Of a stretch of DNA of 64,000 bases, positions 8,926 through 17,541 are shown piece after piece. The DNA lies in the NCBI RefSeq assembly GCF_900104955.1, contig NZ_FNSI01000001.1, forward strand, positions 3,320,001-3,384,000, in the 5' to 3' direction. The first letter of the stretch is position 1. Every line of letters starts with the position of its first letter. This stretch comes from Beijerinckia sp. 28-YEA-48 (lineage in GTDB: Bacteria > Pseudomonadota > Alphaproteobacteria > Rhizobiales > Beijerinckiaceae). The translations under genes and the position numbers were made by a program. The notes under the pieces were generated by a model. It saw nothing but the letters and a program-made list of their open reading frames with translations, made no database searches and was not told the origin of the DNA.

Positions 8926-10164
8926 TCAGGGCGCCGGCCGCTCGTCGGCGATGACCTTTCCGTCGTTCGGCAATTGGCCGCGTTTCACCAGTTTGACCGT
9001 GCCGCGCAGCTTTGTCACTTCCGCCAAAGCGGAAACGATCCCTTCCGCCGCGTCGTCGCTATCAGTCTCGGCGTGCAACTGCATGGTATCCTGCTCGTTG
9101 CTGCGCTGGACCACCAGGCGCAGACGGCCGAGCTGGGGAAAGCGACGGCCGATTTCAGCGATCTGCGAGGGATGCACGAACATGCCCTTGATCTTGGTCG
9201 TCTGATCGGCGCGGCCGAGCCAGCCACGGATGCGCATGTTGGTGCGCCCGCAAGGCGACTTGCCAGACAGAAACGCGGACAGATCGCCGGTGGCAAAGCG
9301 CAACAGCGGATAATCCCGGCAAAGGCGTGTCACCACCACTTCGCCGACTTCGCCTTCCGCGACCGGCTCACCCGTGCCGGGCTTGACGATTTCGACGATG
9401 ATCCCTTCGTTGACCATCATTCCTTCGATGATGCGGCCCTTGCCGGCGCTGGTTTCGAAGGCGACGATACCGAGATCCGCGGTGGCATAGCATTGGCGCA
9501 CATTGATGCCGCGCTTGACCAGCTCTTCGCGCAAGGAGGGCGGCAGCGCCGCGCCTGAGACGAGGCCGCGCTGAACCGACGACATGTCGCGCTTCATCTC
9601 GGTGCCCTTGTCGAGCAGGATTTTCAAATAGTCCGGCGTGCCGCAATAGGCACGTGGCCGATAATGCGCGACAGCGGCCACCACCATTTCCGTATTGCTG
9701 GGCCCGGCCGGAATGACCGCGCAGCCGAGCGCCCGCGCGGCGCTCTCCATCATGTGACCGCCGGGGGTGAGATGATAGGAGAAGCAGTTGAGGACGATGT
9801 CGCCCTTCTTGACGCCGGCGGCAAAAAGCGCCCGCGCGCCGCCCCACCAATCCTTGCCAGTGCCCTGGGGCTCGAAGATCGGCCCGGGCGATACGAAAAG
9901 CCGTTCGAAACCCGCCGCCTTCGTCACCGACAGACCACCGAACGGCGGATCGTCCCCCTGCAATTCAATGAGGCTCGACTTGCGCAGCACCGGAATGGCG
10001 GCGAGGTCATCTCGGGTCTTGATCTTTTCGAGCGTGACGCCCTTGAGCTGCGCCCGCAGGCCAGACGCGCTGGTCCGCGCATGGGTCATGACAGCGCGGA
10101 AATCACGCATCAACGCCCTCTCGCGCACTTCAGGTGCCCGTACTTCAAATCGATCGAAATTCAT
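8926..10164 (-). CDS. PaaK-family phenylacetate-CoA ligase-like AMP-forming enzyme
   Basis: A 412-residue adenylate-forming enzyme of the phenylacetate-CoA ligase (PaaK) family, which activates aryl- or alkyl-carboxylates as CoA thioesters. The central RAYCGTPDYLKILLD segment, the YATADLGIVAFE region and the C-terminal RIRGWLGRADQTTKIKGMFVHP lobe are typical of the family. It is somewhat shorter than PaaK itself (about 430-440 residues). It lies 79 bases downstream of the livF-like gene in the same direction; PaaK-like ligases are frequently linked to Liv transporters with a second ligase. Its substrate is unknown; the context suggests an imported branched or aromatic acid. The Shine-Dalgarno site before the ATG is weak. 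Confidence 0.85.
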   Translation of the reverse strand: MNFDRFEVRAPEVRERALMRDFRAVMTHARTSASGLRAQLKGVTLEKIKTRDDLAAIPVLRKSSLIELQGDDPPFGGLSVTKAAGFERLFVSPGPIFEPQGTGKDWWGGARALFAAGVKKGDIVLNCFSYHLTPGGHMMESAARALGCAVIPAGPSNTEMVVAAVAHYRPRAYCGTPDYLKILLDKGTEMKRDMSSVQRGLVSGAALPPSLREELVKRGINVRQCYATADLGIVAFETSAGKGRIIEGMMVNEGIIVEIVKPGTGEPVAEGEVGEVVVTRLCRDYPLLRFATGDLSAFLSGKSPCGRTNMRIRGWLGRADQTTKIKGMFVHPSQIAEIGRRFPQLGRLRLVVQRSNEQDTMQLHAETDSDDAAEGIVSALAEVTKLRGTVKLVKRGQLPNDGKVIADERPAP

Positions 10165-10243
10165 AATCCCAACCCGTCAACTCAAAACGTGAGCCATTAA
10201 GACGAAAGTAAATGGAGGTGCAAGTCTTCCACCGCATGCTGTA

Positions 10244-11065
10244 TCATGCAAGCCAGCGTTTACGGCGTTTGTAATGCTTGACGTCTCGGAAACTCTTGCG
10301 CCCGGCGCCGGAGATTCCGAGATAGAATTCCTTGACATCTTCATTGTCACGCAGATGTTGCGCATCGCCGTCAAGAACAACGCGGCCATTTTCAAGAATA
10401 TAGCCCCAGCTGGCATAGCGTAGTGCGATACTGGTGTTCTGTTCCGCCAGAAGAAACGAGACGCCTTCCTTGGAATTGAGACTTTTTACAATTTCAAAGA
10501 TCTCCTCGACGATCTGCGGCGCCAGGCCCATGGACGGCTCATCAAGCAGGATCATCTTCGGTCGCGACATCATCGCGCGGCCGATGGCGCACATCTGCTG
10601 TTCACCGCCCGACGTATAGCCAGCCATGGAGGTGCGGCGCTGCCGGAGACGCGGAAAATATTCGTAAATTGCTTCAAGATCGCGGGCGATCGCCGCGCGG
10701 CCGTCACGGCGGGTGAAAGCGCCGGTAAGCAGATTTTCCTCAATAGTGAGATGGCCAAAGCAATGCCGCCCTTCCATCACCTGGATGCAGCCGCGCCGCA
10801 CCAGTTCGCTGGCCGACAGGCGATCGACCCGCGCACCGTCGAACTCTATTGACCCTTTTGTGACTTCGCCGCGTTCGGCGCGCAGCAGATTGGAGATGGC
10901 CTTGAGCGTCGTCGTCTTGCCGGCGCCATTGGCGCCCAGCAGCGCGACGATGCCACCGCGCGGCACGACCAAAGAGACCCCTTTCAGCACGAGAATGACG
11001 TGGTCGTAGATGACCTCGATATTGTTCACCGCCAGAACGGCATCCGTTTGGGTCTCGTCTGTCAC
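10244..11065 (-). CDS. livF: Branched-chain amino acid-type ABC transporter ATPase, LivF-like
   Basis: A 273-residue ABC ATPase of the LivF/HAAT group, one of the two nucleotide-binding subunits of a hydrophobic-amino-acid or carboxylate importer. The Walker A sequence is GANGAGKTT near residue 43, the ABC signature is SGGEQQM and Walker B is ILLDEPSMGLAP. The start is GTG at 11065 with GGAGGGG upstream. It is about 35 residues longer than E. coli LivF, with a basic C-terminal tail (HYKRRKRWLA). It is separated from livK by a strong hairpin at 11095-11118 and followed by the PaaK-like ligase. The cargo is probably a carboxylic acid activated by the flanking ligases rather than an amino acid. 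Confidence 0.92.
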   Translation of the reverse strand: MTDETQTDAVLAVNNIEVIYDHVILVLKGVSLVVPRGGIVALLGANGAGKTTTLKAISNLLRAERGEVTKGSIEFDGARVDRLSASELVRRGCIQVMEGRHCFGHLTIEENLLTGAFTRRDGRAAIARDLEAIYEYFPRLRQRRTSMAGYTSGGEQQMCAIGRAMMSRPKMILLDEPSMGLAPQIVEEIFEIVKSLNSKEGVSFLLAEQNTSIALRYASWGYILENGRVVLDGDAQHLRDNEDVKEFYLGISGAGRKSFRDVKHYKRRKRWLA

Positions 11066-11094
11066 GGGCTTACCCCTCCGCGAAAATACGAAGA

Positions 11095-11118
11095 CCCTCC
11101 CGGCCTAAGCCGGGAGGG
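11095..11118 (-). terminator. Intercistronic GC hairpin between livK-like and livF-like genes
   Basis: CCCTCCCGGC at 11095-11104 and GCCGGGAGGG at 11109-11118 form a perfect 10-bp stem with a CTAA loop. On the transcribed minus strand it is followed by TCTTCGTATTTTC, which lacks a clean U-run, so full termination is unlikely. A hairpin here more plausibly trims or stabilises the mRNA so that the abundant binding protein is made in excess over LivF and the enzymes. Confidence 0.6.
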
Positions 11119-11132
11119 CGTGGAAACTCCCG

Positions 11133-12464
11133 TCAGCTCGGGCTGTCGCAAGTCTCCGCCCGCTTCGGCCAACCTGTATTGCTCGAGGCATATTCTTTCG
11201 CGGCGCTTTCGATCAGCGGGCGCACTTTATCCTTGATCGGTGATATCCAGTCCGACGCCTTCACATATTTTGCGCCATCCCATTCTGCCACAAAGGCCTT
11301 GTTATGGCCGTTGTGATCGGCGCAGGTGACGCGTACAGGCGCGGCAAAGCCCTCCATGCCAAGCTCTTTCAGGCGAGCCTCGGTGATGTTGAGGCTTTCC
11401 AGGCCGCGGCGCACATCGGTGCCATCCACCACTTTCTTGCCCGTAATTTGCTGAGCAGTGCGGATCGCTTCGGCTATGAGCACGGAGTTATAGACACCAC
11501 GATTGTAAAGAGCCTCACCGATACGATTGCGGTTCTCCACCTTCGACAGCTTTTTGTCGAAGACATGTTTGATGATGTCCTGCATGATCGGATAGTCGAT
11601 GCCGGTCTGATTGAAGCTCAGGGCCTTATAACCCTTGGCTTCGGCGCCGCCGCCACGGGCATCGTCGTCACCACCGGCCCACCACACGCCGACCATCTTG
11701 CCGACGGGATAGTTGTTGCGGATTGCCTCCTTCACCGTCGTCGGGTTCATGGCGCCGAAGCCCTGATTGTAGATGAAATCAGGCCGGTCGCGGCGGATCG
11801 CCAACCAGGTGCCGCTTTGATTCTGCATGTCGGCGGCGGCAATGGGATAGAGCTTCAGTTCGAAGCCATATTCCTTGGCGAGGTTTTCGAGCAGCGGGAT
11901 CGGTTCCTTGCCAAAGGGCGCGTCGAGGTGAATGAGGCCGAGCTTCTTGCCCTTCAGCTTGTCGAAGCCGCCCAATTGCTGCGCCATATAGGTCACCATG
12001 ACCGAGGCGCCATCCCAATAGGTGGCGGGCGGATTGAAGATCCACGGAAAGACCGACCCGTCAGCGGAAGCAGACAGACCATAGGCCATGGACAGCATGG
12101 GGATCTTGTCGACCGAGGCGCGCGGGATGAGCTGCAGGGTGATGCCCGTCGAATACGGGTTCGTCATCACCGGCTTCTTGTCCTTCACCGCCTCGTAGCA
12201 TTCGACACCTTTTTTGGTGTCGTAGCCGGTTTCACATTCCTCGATGAGAATTTTGACGCCACCAATGCCGCCGTCGCGCTGGTTCAACATCTCCAGATAA
12301 TCGCGCATGCCGTCGGCAATGGGAGTGCCGGACCCGGCGAAGGGACCGGTGCGATAGGTGAACAGCGGCACATAGACCGAGTCCTGCGCGGATGCCCGTT
12401 CATATGCGGGCACCCCCATCAGGACACCGCCCACGAGACCCAATGCCAATGCTGATTTCTTCAT
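11133..12464 (-). CDS. livK: Branched-chain amino acid-type ABC transporter substrate-binding protein
   Basis: A 443-residue periplasmic binding protein of the Peripla_BP_6 (LivJ/LivK) class. Residues 1-26 form a Sec signal (MKKSALALGLVGG... ending ASAQ). The YRTGPFAGSGTPIADGMRDYLEMLN segment is the usual ligand-domain opening of this family. GAGGAGGG lies upstream of the ATG. It is larger than E. coli LivK (about 370 residues), as are binding proteins from ligase-linked Liv clusters. It is encoded between LivM and LivF, and the following hairpin may raise its relative expression. Confidence 0.9.
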   Translation of the reverse strand: MKKSALALGLVGGVLMGVPAYERASAQDSVYVPLFTYRTGPFAGSGTPIADGMRDYLEMLNQRDGGIGGVKILIEECETGYDTKKGVECYEAVKDKKPVMTNPYSTGITLQLIPRASVDKIPMLSMAYGLSASADGSVFPWIFNPPATYWDGASVMVTYMAQQLGGFDKLKGKKLGLIHLDAPFGKEPIPLLENLAKEYGFELKLYPIAAADMQNQSGTWLAIRRDRPDFIYNQGFGAMNPTTVKEAIRNNYPVGKMVGVWWAGGDDDARGGGAEAKGYKALSFNQTGIDYPIMQDIIKHVFDKKLSKVENRNRIGEALYNRGVYNSVLIAEAIRTAQQITGKKVVDGTDVRRGLESLNITEARLKELGMEGFAAPVRVTCADHNGHNKAFVAEWDGAKYVKASDWISPIKDKVRPLIESAAKEYASSNTGWPKRAETCDSPS

Positions 12465-12504
12465 TGCATTCCCTCCTCGCTACAACCCTTGCGTCGACCA
12501 GCCG

Positions 12505-13584
12505 TCAATACGGGAACGGCCAGACGCGCAGCTTCTGCTTCCCGATCTGCCAGAGCCGCGCCAGCCCGTGCGGCTCAACGATCAGGAAGAAAAGGATCAA
12601 GACACCCAGAATGATATAATTGAAATGCTCGGCGATCGGCCCACTCAGCGCGATGCCCATGGCCGGCAGGCCGAATTTGAGCGCCGTCGGCAAAATCGAG
12701 ATGAAGGCCGCGCCGAAGTAAGAGCCGATGATACTGCCGAGGCCACCAATGATGACCATGAACAAGATAATGAAGCTTTGATTGATGTTGAAGGCGTCGT
12801 TGGCTTCGCCACCGCCGTACCACAGGAACATCATGCAGGCGCCGGCGACACCGCAATAGAAGGACGAGACGGCAAAGGACAGAAGCTTCGCCGGCAACAG
12901 GCGGATGCCCATCAGCTCGGCGGCGATGTCCATATCGCGCACCGCCATCCAACTGCGGCCGATCCGACCGTGAACCAGATTGGAGGCGATCCAGGTGAGC
13001 AAGACGACAATGGACAACAGCACCAGATAGCGCGTCACCGGCAGCGCATTGGCGCCTGTCACCGGCAGCCCGGCGAGGAGACGCTGCGGCACCTCAATGG
13101 CGCCCGAGGCATTGTAATTATAGAGCCAGGGAATGCGCACGAAGCTCCATTGCAGGAAGAATTGCGCGGCCAATGTCGCGACCGTCAGATAGAAGCCTTT
13201 GATGCGCAGCGACGGCAGGCCGAAGACGACGCCGATGGCAGCCGCAAAGAAGCCAGAGGCCAGAATCCAGATGACAATGTTCACCCCCGGAAAGATCGTC
13301 GTCAGCTTGTAGCAGGCATAGGCGCCCACCCCCATGAAAGCGCCGGAGCCGAGCGAGATGAGGCCGGTATAGCCAGTGAGAATATTGAGCCCGATGGCGG
13401 CCAGCGCGAACACCAGGAACGGGATCATCACCGTCTGAATGAGGAAATTGCTGCCGAAGACGGGAATGGCGACAAAAGCCACGGCCAGGATAACGGCAAG
13501 ACCGATCCGATCCTGCAGGATCGGAAAGATCGCCATATCGGCGGCATAGCTCTTCTTGAATTGCCCCGCCTCGCGATAGAACAT
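12505..13584 (-). CDS. livM: Branched-chain amino acid-type ABC transporter permease, LivM-like
   Basis: A 359-residue inner-membrane permease with many hydrophobic helices (for example LAVILAVAFVAIPVFG near residue 30 and IIGSYFGAAFISILP near residue 285). The LivM family signature GLPSLRIKGFYLTVATLA lies near residue 123, and GGLGSIIGSYFGA is the cytoplasmic loop that docks the ATPase. GAGGTGA precedes the ATG. It follows livH by 9 bases and precedes livK. It pairs with LivH to form the membrane channel. Confidence 0.93.
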   Translation of the reverse strand: MFYREAGQFKKSYAADMAIFPILQDRIGLAVILAVAFVAIPVFGSNFLIQTVMIPFLVFALAAIGLNILTGYTGLISLGSGAFMGVGAYACYKLTTIFPGVNIVIWILASGFFAAAIGVVFGLPSLRIKGFYLTVATLAAQFFLQWSFVRIPWLYNYNASGAIEVPQRLLAGLPVTGANALPVTRYLVLLSIVVLLTWIASNLVHGRIGRSWMAVRDMDIAAELMGIRLLPAKLLSFAVSSFYCGVAGACMMFLWYGGGEANDAFNINQSFIILFMVIIGGLGSIIGSYFGAAFISILPTALKFGLPAMGIALSGPIAEHFNYIILGVLILFFLIVEPHGLARLWQIGKQKLRVWPFPY

Positions 13585-13593
13585 GCGTTCACC

Positions 13594-14550
13594 TCAAATC
13601 CGTTCGATAATGCGCTCGCCAAACAGGCCCTGCGGCCGAAACATGAGAAAGGCCAGCGCAATGCAGTAGGCGAGCCAACTTTCCGTGGCGCCGCCGACCA
13701 AGGGCCCCCAATAAAATTCGCCGATCTTTTCGCCGATCCCAATGATGAGGCCGCCGACAATGGCGCCGGGGATCGATGTGAAGCCGCCGAGGATCAGCAC
13801 CGGCAGGGCCTTCAGCGCGACGACCTGCAAGGCAAAGGAGACGTCGGAGCGCGCGCCCCACATAATGCCGGTGATCAATGCCACCACGCCGGCGATGAAC
13901 CAGACGATGACCCAGATCTGATTCAGGGAAATGCCGACGGACAAAGCCGCCTTATGGCTATCGGCCACAGCGCGCAGCGCCCGACCGATGCGGGTATATT
14001 GAAAGAAGAGCGACAGAAAGGCGATCATGGCGATGGCGATGATCGCAGCCGCGATGTCGATCTTCTGCAAGGTGACGACACCGCCGAGAATGTTCAGATC
14101 GATCGCGCCTTTCGGCAGATAGAGCTGTTCGGCGATCATGATTTTGGGATTGCCGCCAAAAATCGCTTCGCCCAGGCCGATCAGCAGATAGGTCAGGCCG
14201 AAGGTCGCCATGAAAAGGATGATATCGGGCTGGTTGACCAGCGGCCGTAACACGGCGCGCTCGATCGCAACCGCAAGCACAAACATGACGCCGATGGTGA
14301 TCGCCAGCGCCAGGAAGGCAGGCACGCCCTTCTCATGCAGCCCGACCAAGGTCAGCGCCGCGAAGACGACCATGATGCCTTGGGCGAAATTGAAAACACC
14401 CGATGCCTTGAAGATAAGAACGAAGCCGAGGGCGATCAGCGCATAGAGAATGCCGCCGACAAACCCTTCCCACAGCGTCTGGACGAGCAGATCGGGCGCA
14501 CTGCCCATCTGCACGAAGGGATCGACAAAGATGCTGTAGAGAATATCCAT
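13594..14550 (-). CDS. livH: Branched-chain amino acid-type ABC transporter permease, LivH-like
   Basis: A 318-residue inner-membrane permease. The N-terminal GFVGGILYALIALGFVLIFK and FNFAQGIMVV segments and the C-terminal GGFTSIPGAIVGGLIIGI coupling loop are typical of LivH. Its ATG overlaps the livG stop in a TGATG arrangement, which indicates translational coupling. It partners with LivM. The family also transports aromatic carboxylates and urea, so the cargo is not fixed by the sequence. Confidence 0.93.
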   Translation of the reverse strand: MDILYSIFVDPFVQMGSAPDLLVQTLWEGFVGGILYALIALGFVLIFKASGVFNFAQGIMVVFAALTLVGLHEKGVPAFLALAITIGVMFVLAVAIERAVLRPLVNQPDIILFMATFGLTYLLIGLGEAIFGGNPKIMIAEQLYLPKGAIDLNILGGVVTLQKIDIAAAIIAIAMIAFLSLFFQYTRIGRALRAVADSHKAALSVGISLNQIWVIVWFIAGVVALITGIMWGARSDVSFALQVVALKALPVLILGGFTSIPGAIVGGLIIGIGEKIGEFYWGPLVGGATESWLAYCIALAFLMFRPQGLFGERIIERI

Positions 14551-15368
14551 CAGTGCGACACGCCCAGATAAGCATCGATCACCCGCTGGTCCGCCTTGAC
14601 TTCATCCGGCGAACCGTCGGCGATCTTGTGGCCATATTCGAGAACGACGACGCGATCAGAAATGTCCATGACGACGCCCATGTCATGTTCGATCAGGGCG
14701 ATGGTCATGCCGAAATGGCGATTCACGTCCAAAATGAAGCGGCACATATCCTCCTTCTCTTCCAGATTCATGCCGGCCATGGGTTCGTCGAGCAGCAGCA
14801 GATCGGGCTGCATGGCGAGCGCGCGGCCGAGTTCGACCCGTTTCTGCAAGCCGTAGGGCAGACGGCCCACCGGCGTTTTGCGGATATGTTCGATCTCGAG
14901 AAAGTCGATGATCTCCTCGCAATATTTGCGGTGCTCGATCTCTTCGCTCAAGGCCGGCCCGTGGCGGAACAGGTGCCAGAAGAAGCTGCGCTGCATTTTC
15001 AAAGTGCGGCCGGTCAGAATATTGTCGAGCGTCGTCATGCCTTTGAACAGCGCGACGTTCTGGAATGTCCGGGCAATGCCCTGCCGGGCGGCATCATAGG
15101 GGCGCATGCGCTGGCGCGTCTTGCCCTTGAAGGTAATGCGCCCCGCCTGGGGGTGATAGAAACCGTTGATGCAATTGAGCATCGAGGTCTTGCCGGCGCC
15201 ATTGGGGCCGATGATGGCGCGAATTTCGCCCTTGCTGATATCGAAGGAGACATCGCTGAGCGCGCGCACCCCGCCAAACGACAGTGTTATATTCTCGATG
15301 GTCAGCAATTTCTCCGGCGTCGTCGTGGGCGCGATGACCGATTGAAGCTGCTCCATCGTCTCGTTCAT
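14550..15368 (-). CDS. livG: Branched-chain amino acid-type ABC transporter ATPase, LivG-like
   Basis: A 272-residue ABC ATPase. Walker A is GPNGAGKTS near residue 54, the signature region is LPYGLQKRVELGRALA, which is the normal LivG variant of LSGGQ, and Walker B is LLLLDEPMAGMN. The N-terminal 20 residues before the core domain are extra relative to E. coli LivG. Its start overlaps the stop of the acyl-CoA synthetase gene (ATGA) and its stop overlaps the livH start, so it is tightly coupled on both sides. Confidence 0.93.
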   Translation of the reverse strand: MNETMEQLQSVIAPTTTPEKLLTIENITLSFGGVRALSDVSFDISKGEIRAIIGPNGAGKTSMLNCINGFYHPQAGRITFKGKTRQRMRPYDAARQGIARTFQNVALFKGMTTLDNILTGRTLKMQRSFFWHLFRHGPALSEEIEHRKYCEEIIDFLEIEHIRKTPVGRLPYGLQKRVELGRALAMQPDLLLLDEPMAGMNLEEKEDMCRFILDVNRHFGMTIALIEHDMGVVMDISDRVVVLEYGHKIADGSPDEVKADQRVIDAYLGVSH

Positions 15369-17356
15369 GCGGCCCGTCGCTTCGCTGGAGGCGACGCCGG
15401 CACGATGGCGGCATCACGAATGGCGACGCGCGCCGAGATCGTGCCCTTGCGTCCATCCTCAAAGGTGACTTCGGTGGAAATATCGGCTTCCTCCGATCCG
15501 TCGTAGAGGGCCTTGATCAGGGGCGCGTAGCGCTCGGCGATGAAGCTGCGACGCACCTTCTGTGTCCGCGTCAGCTCGCCATCGTCGGCATCAAGCTCCT
15601 TATGCAGAATGAGGAAGCGGCGGATTTGCGCGCCTGCCATGATCGGCTCTTTCGCCAGGGCTTCGTTCACGCTGGCGACATGGCCGGCGATCATATCCGA
15701 GACCTGTTTGTGGCCAGCCAGTTCCTGGTAGGAACCGTAGGAAATGTTATTGCGCTCAGCCCAATTGCCGACGGCCGTCAGATCGATGTTGAGCATAACG
15801 GTGGCGAAGTCGCAGCCATGGCCGAAGGCGACGGCCTCCTTGATATTGGGAAAGAACTTGAGCTTGTTCTCGATATATTTCGGCGCGAACAGCGAGCCAT
15901 CGACCAGCTTGCCGACATCGGCGGCGCGATCGATGATGCGCAGATGGCCGTCGGGATCGAAAATGCCGGCGTCGCCCGTTTTGACATAGCCGTCTTCCGT
16001 CATGGTTTCGGCGGTCTTGGCAGCCTCTTTGTAATAAGCGACGAACATGCCCGGCGAGCGGAACTGCACTTCGCCCGTGTCAGCAATGCGAATGGCGACA
16101 TTGGGCGCCGGCGGGCCAACACTGTCGGCGCGAATGTCGCCATCCTTCTGGCAGGTGACGTAAAGGAAAGCTTCCGTCTGGCCATAGAGCTGCTTCAAAT
16201 TGAGGCCAAGCGAGCGATAGAAGGAAAACAGATCGGAGCCGATGGCCTCACCCGCCGTATAGGCGACGCGAATGCGCGAGAAGCCGAGCACGTTCTTCAG
16301 CGGTCCGTAGATCAGCACTTCGCCGAGCCCATAATGCAGGCGCGCCAGGAGCGGAACCTTTTCGCCGTTGAGAATCTTCTCGCCCCAACGACGCGCTACA
16401 CCAATGAAATGATGGAAGAGCCCGCGCTTGAGGCTGCCCGCATCCTCCATGCGGATCATCACCCTGGTGAGCAGGGATTCGAACACGCGCGGCGGCGCGA
16501 AATAGAAGGTCGGCCCAATCTCGCGGGAATCCTGCTGCGCCGTCTCGGCGTTTTCTGGACAGGCCATGCAGAAGCCGGAGACAAAGGACTGCGCATAATT
16601 GAGATAGTGATCGCCAACCCAGGCCAGCGGCAGATAGGCCAGGGTTTCGTCGCGATCGGTCAAATGATCGAAGGTGGCCGTGTCCGTGGCCGCGGCGATC
16701 GATCCCATGCCGCTCAGCATCACGCCTTTGGAGCGGCCGGTGGTACCCGACGTATAGAGCATGATCGAAATATCGGCGCCGGAGGTCTTGTCGATCTCGT
16801 CCTCGATCGCGGCACGGATCGTCGCATCGCGATCGAAATCCGTCTGCGCCTTTTCCAGCAGCGCGCTCAGCGCATGCAGCCGCGTATGATCGTAGTCACG
16901 CAGGCCGCGATCCTCGTCATAGACGATGTGGCGCAGCTGCGGCAGATGCTGGCTCTGCTCGATCAGCTTATCGACCTGCTCCTGGTCCTGTACGACGGCG
17001 GCGACGATATCGGCATTGTCGAGCACATGGGCGAGTTCGCTCGCCACCGCATCGGCATAAACCGGCACGGGAACGGCGCCAAGCGCCTGCGCCGCGCAGA
17101 TTGCCCAATAGAGACGGGGACGGTTGGCTCCGACGATGGCGACCTTGTCACCACGATTGACGCCAAGCCCCTTCAATCCATGGGCCAGCAGCAGCACATT
17201 GTCGTAGACGGCGGCCCAGTCCCAGGTCTGCCAGATGCCACGATCCTTGAGACGCATGGCCGGCCGCGTGCCGCGCACCCGTGCATTGCGGCGCAGGAGT
17301 TTTGGAAATGTATCAGCCTCAGGTGCGGATCGCGCACCGGCGGTCGACGCGGTCAC
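15365..17356 (-). CDS. Long-chain acyl-CoA synthetase-type AMP-dependent ligase
   Basis: A 663-residue adenylate-forming enzyme of the FadD15/FAA1-like long form. The phosphate-binding loop MLYTSGTTGRSKG lies near residue 200, the YGQTEA motif near 389 and the C-terminal hinge TGDAGIFDPDGHLRIIDRA near 470. The start is GTG at 17356 with GGAGGGG upstream. It heads the minus-strand operon that includes Liv transport genes and ends in valine-type beta-oxidation genes, and its stop overlaps livG. It probably makes the CoA ester of the imported carboxylic acid. Fusions of function such as transport-coupled (vectorial) acylation are possible but not shown. Confidence 0.9.
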   Translation of the reverse strand: MTASTAGARSAPEADTFPKLLRRNARVRGTRPAMRLKDRGIWQTWDWAAVYDNVLLLAHGLKGLGVNRGDKVAIVGANRPRLYWAICAAQALGAVPVPVYADAVASELAHVLDNADIVAAVVQDQEQVDKLIEQSQHLPQLRHIVYDEDRGLRDYDHTRLHALSALLEKAQTDFDRDATIRAAIEDEIDKTSGADISIMLYTSGTTGRSKGVMLSGMGSIAAATDTATFDHLTDRDETLAYLPLAWVGDHYLNYAQSFVSGFCMACPENAETAQQDSREIGPTFYFAPPRVFESLLTRVMIRMEDAGSLKRGLFHHFIGVARRWGEKILNGEKVPLLARLHYGLGEVLIYGPLKNVLGFSRIRVAYTAGEAIGSDLFSFYRSLGLNLKQLYGQTEAFLYVTCQKDGDIRADSVGPPAPNVAIRIADTGEVQFRSPGMFVAYYKEAAKTAETMTEDGYVKTGDAGIFDPDGHLRIIDRAADVGKLVDGSLFAPKYIENKLKFFPNIKEAVAFGHGCDFATVMLNIDLTAVGNWAERNNISYGSYQELAGHKQVSDMIAGHVASVNEALAKEPIMAGAQIRRFLILHKELDADDGELTRTQKVRRSFIAERYAPLIKALYDGSEEADISTEVTFEDGRKGTISARVAIRDAAIVPASPPAKRRAA

Positions 17357-17441
17357 TCTGTCCCCTCCACGAGCAAACCTGGCGTGTCGCGACTATACAC
17401 GATCCGCGCTCTTCGGGCTGCTTTAGTTCACCCCAAAGAAA

Positions 17442-17471
17442 ACGCCCGGTGCACCCTCCTGCACCGGGCGT
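17442..17471 (-). terminator. Rho-independent terminator of the hydroxyacid dehydrogenase gene
   Basis: A perfect 12-bp stem (17442-17453 with 17460-17471) closes a 6-base loop. On the minus strand the stem is followed directly by TTTTCTTT, giving a U-rich tract. It lies 70 bases after the stop of the minus-strand gene 17542-18495 and before the acyl-CoA synthetase gene, so the operon below must have its own promoter in 17357-17441. Confidence 0.85.
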
Positions 17472-17541
17472 TGGGGCGAATTAACGCCTCGAAACGCGCA
17501 ACAAGCCAGTTGTCTAAAAGTCGTAGACCGCCGGCGCTTTG

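Noticed and set aside
12568..14250. 560-codon plus-strand open frame across the Liv permease genes
   Set aside because: It is antisense to livM and livH, which have clear family motifs; its product is low-complexity (Asp, Arg, Gln, His rich), the usual shadow of hydrophobic genes.
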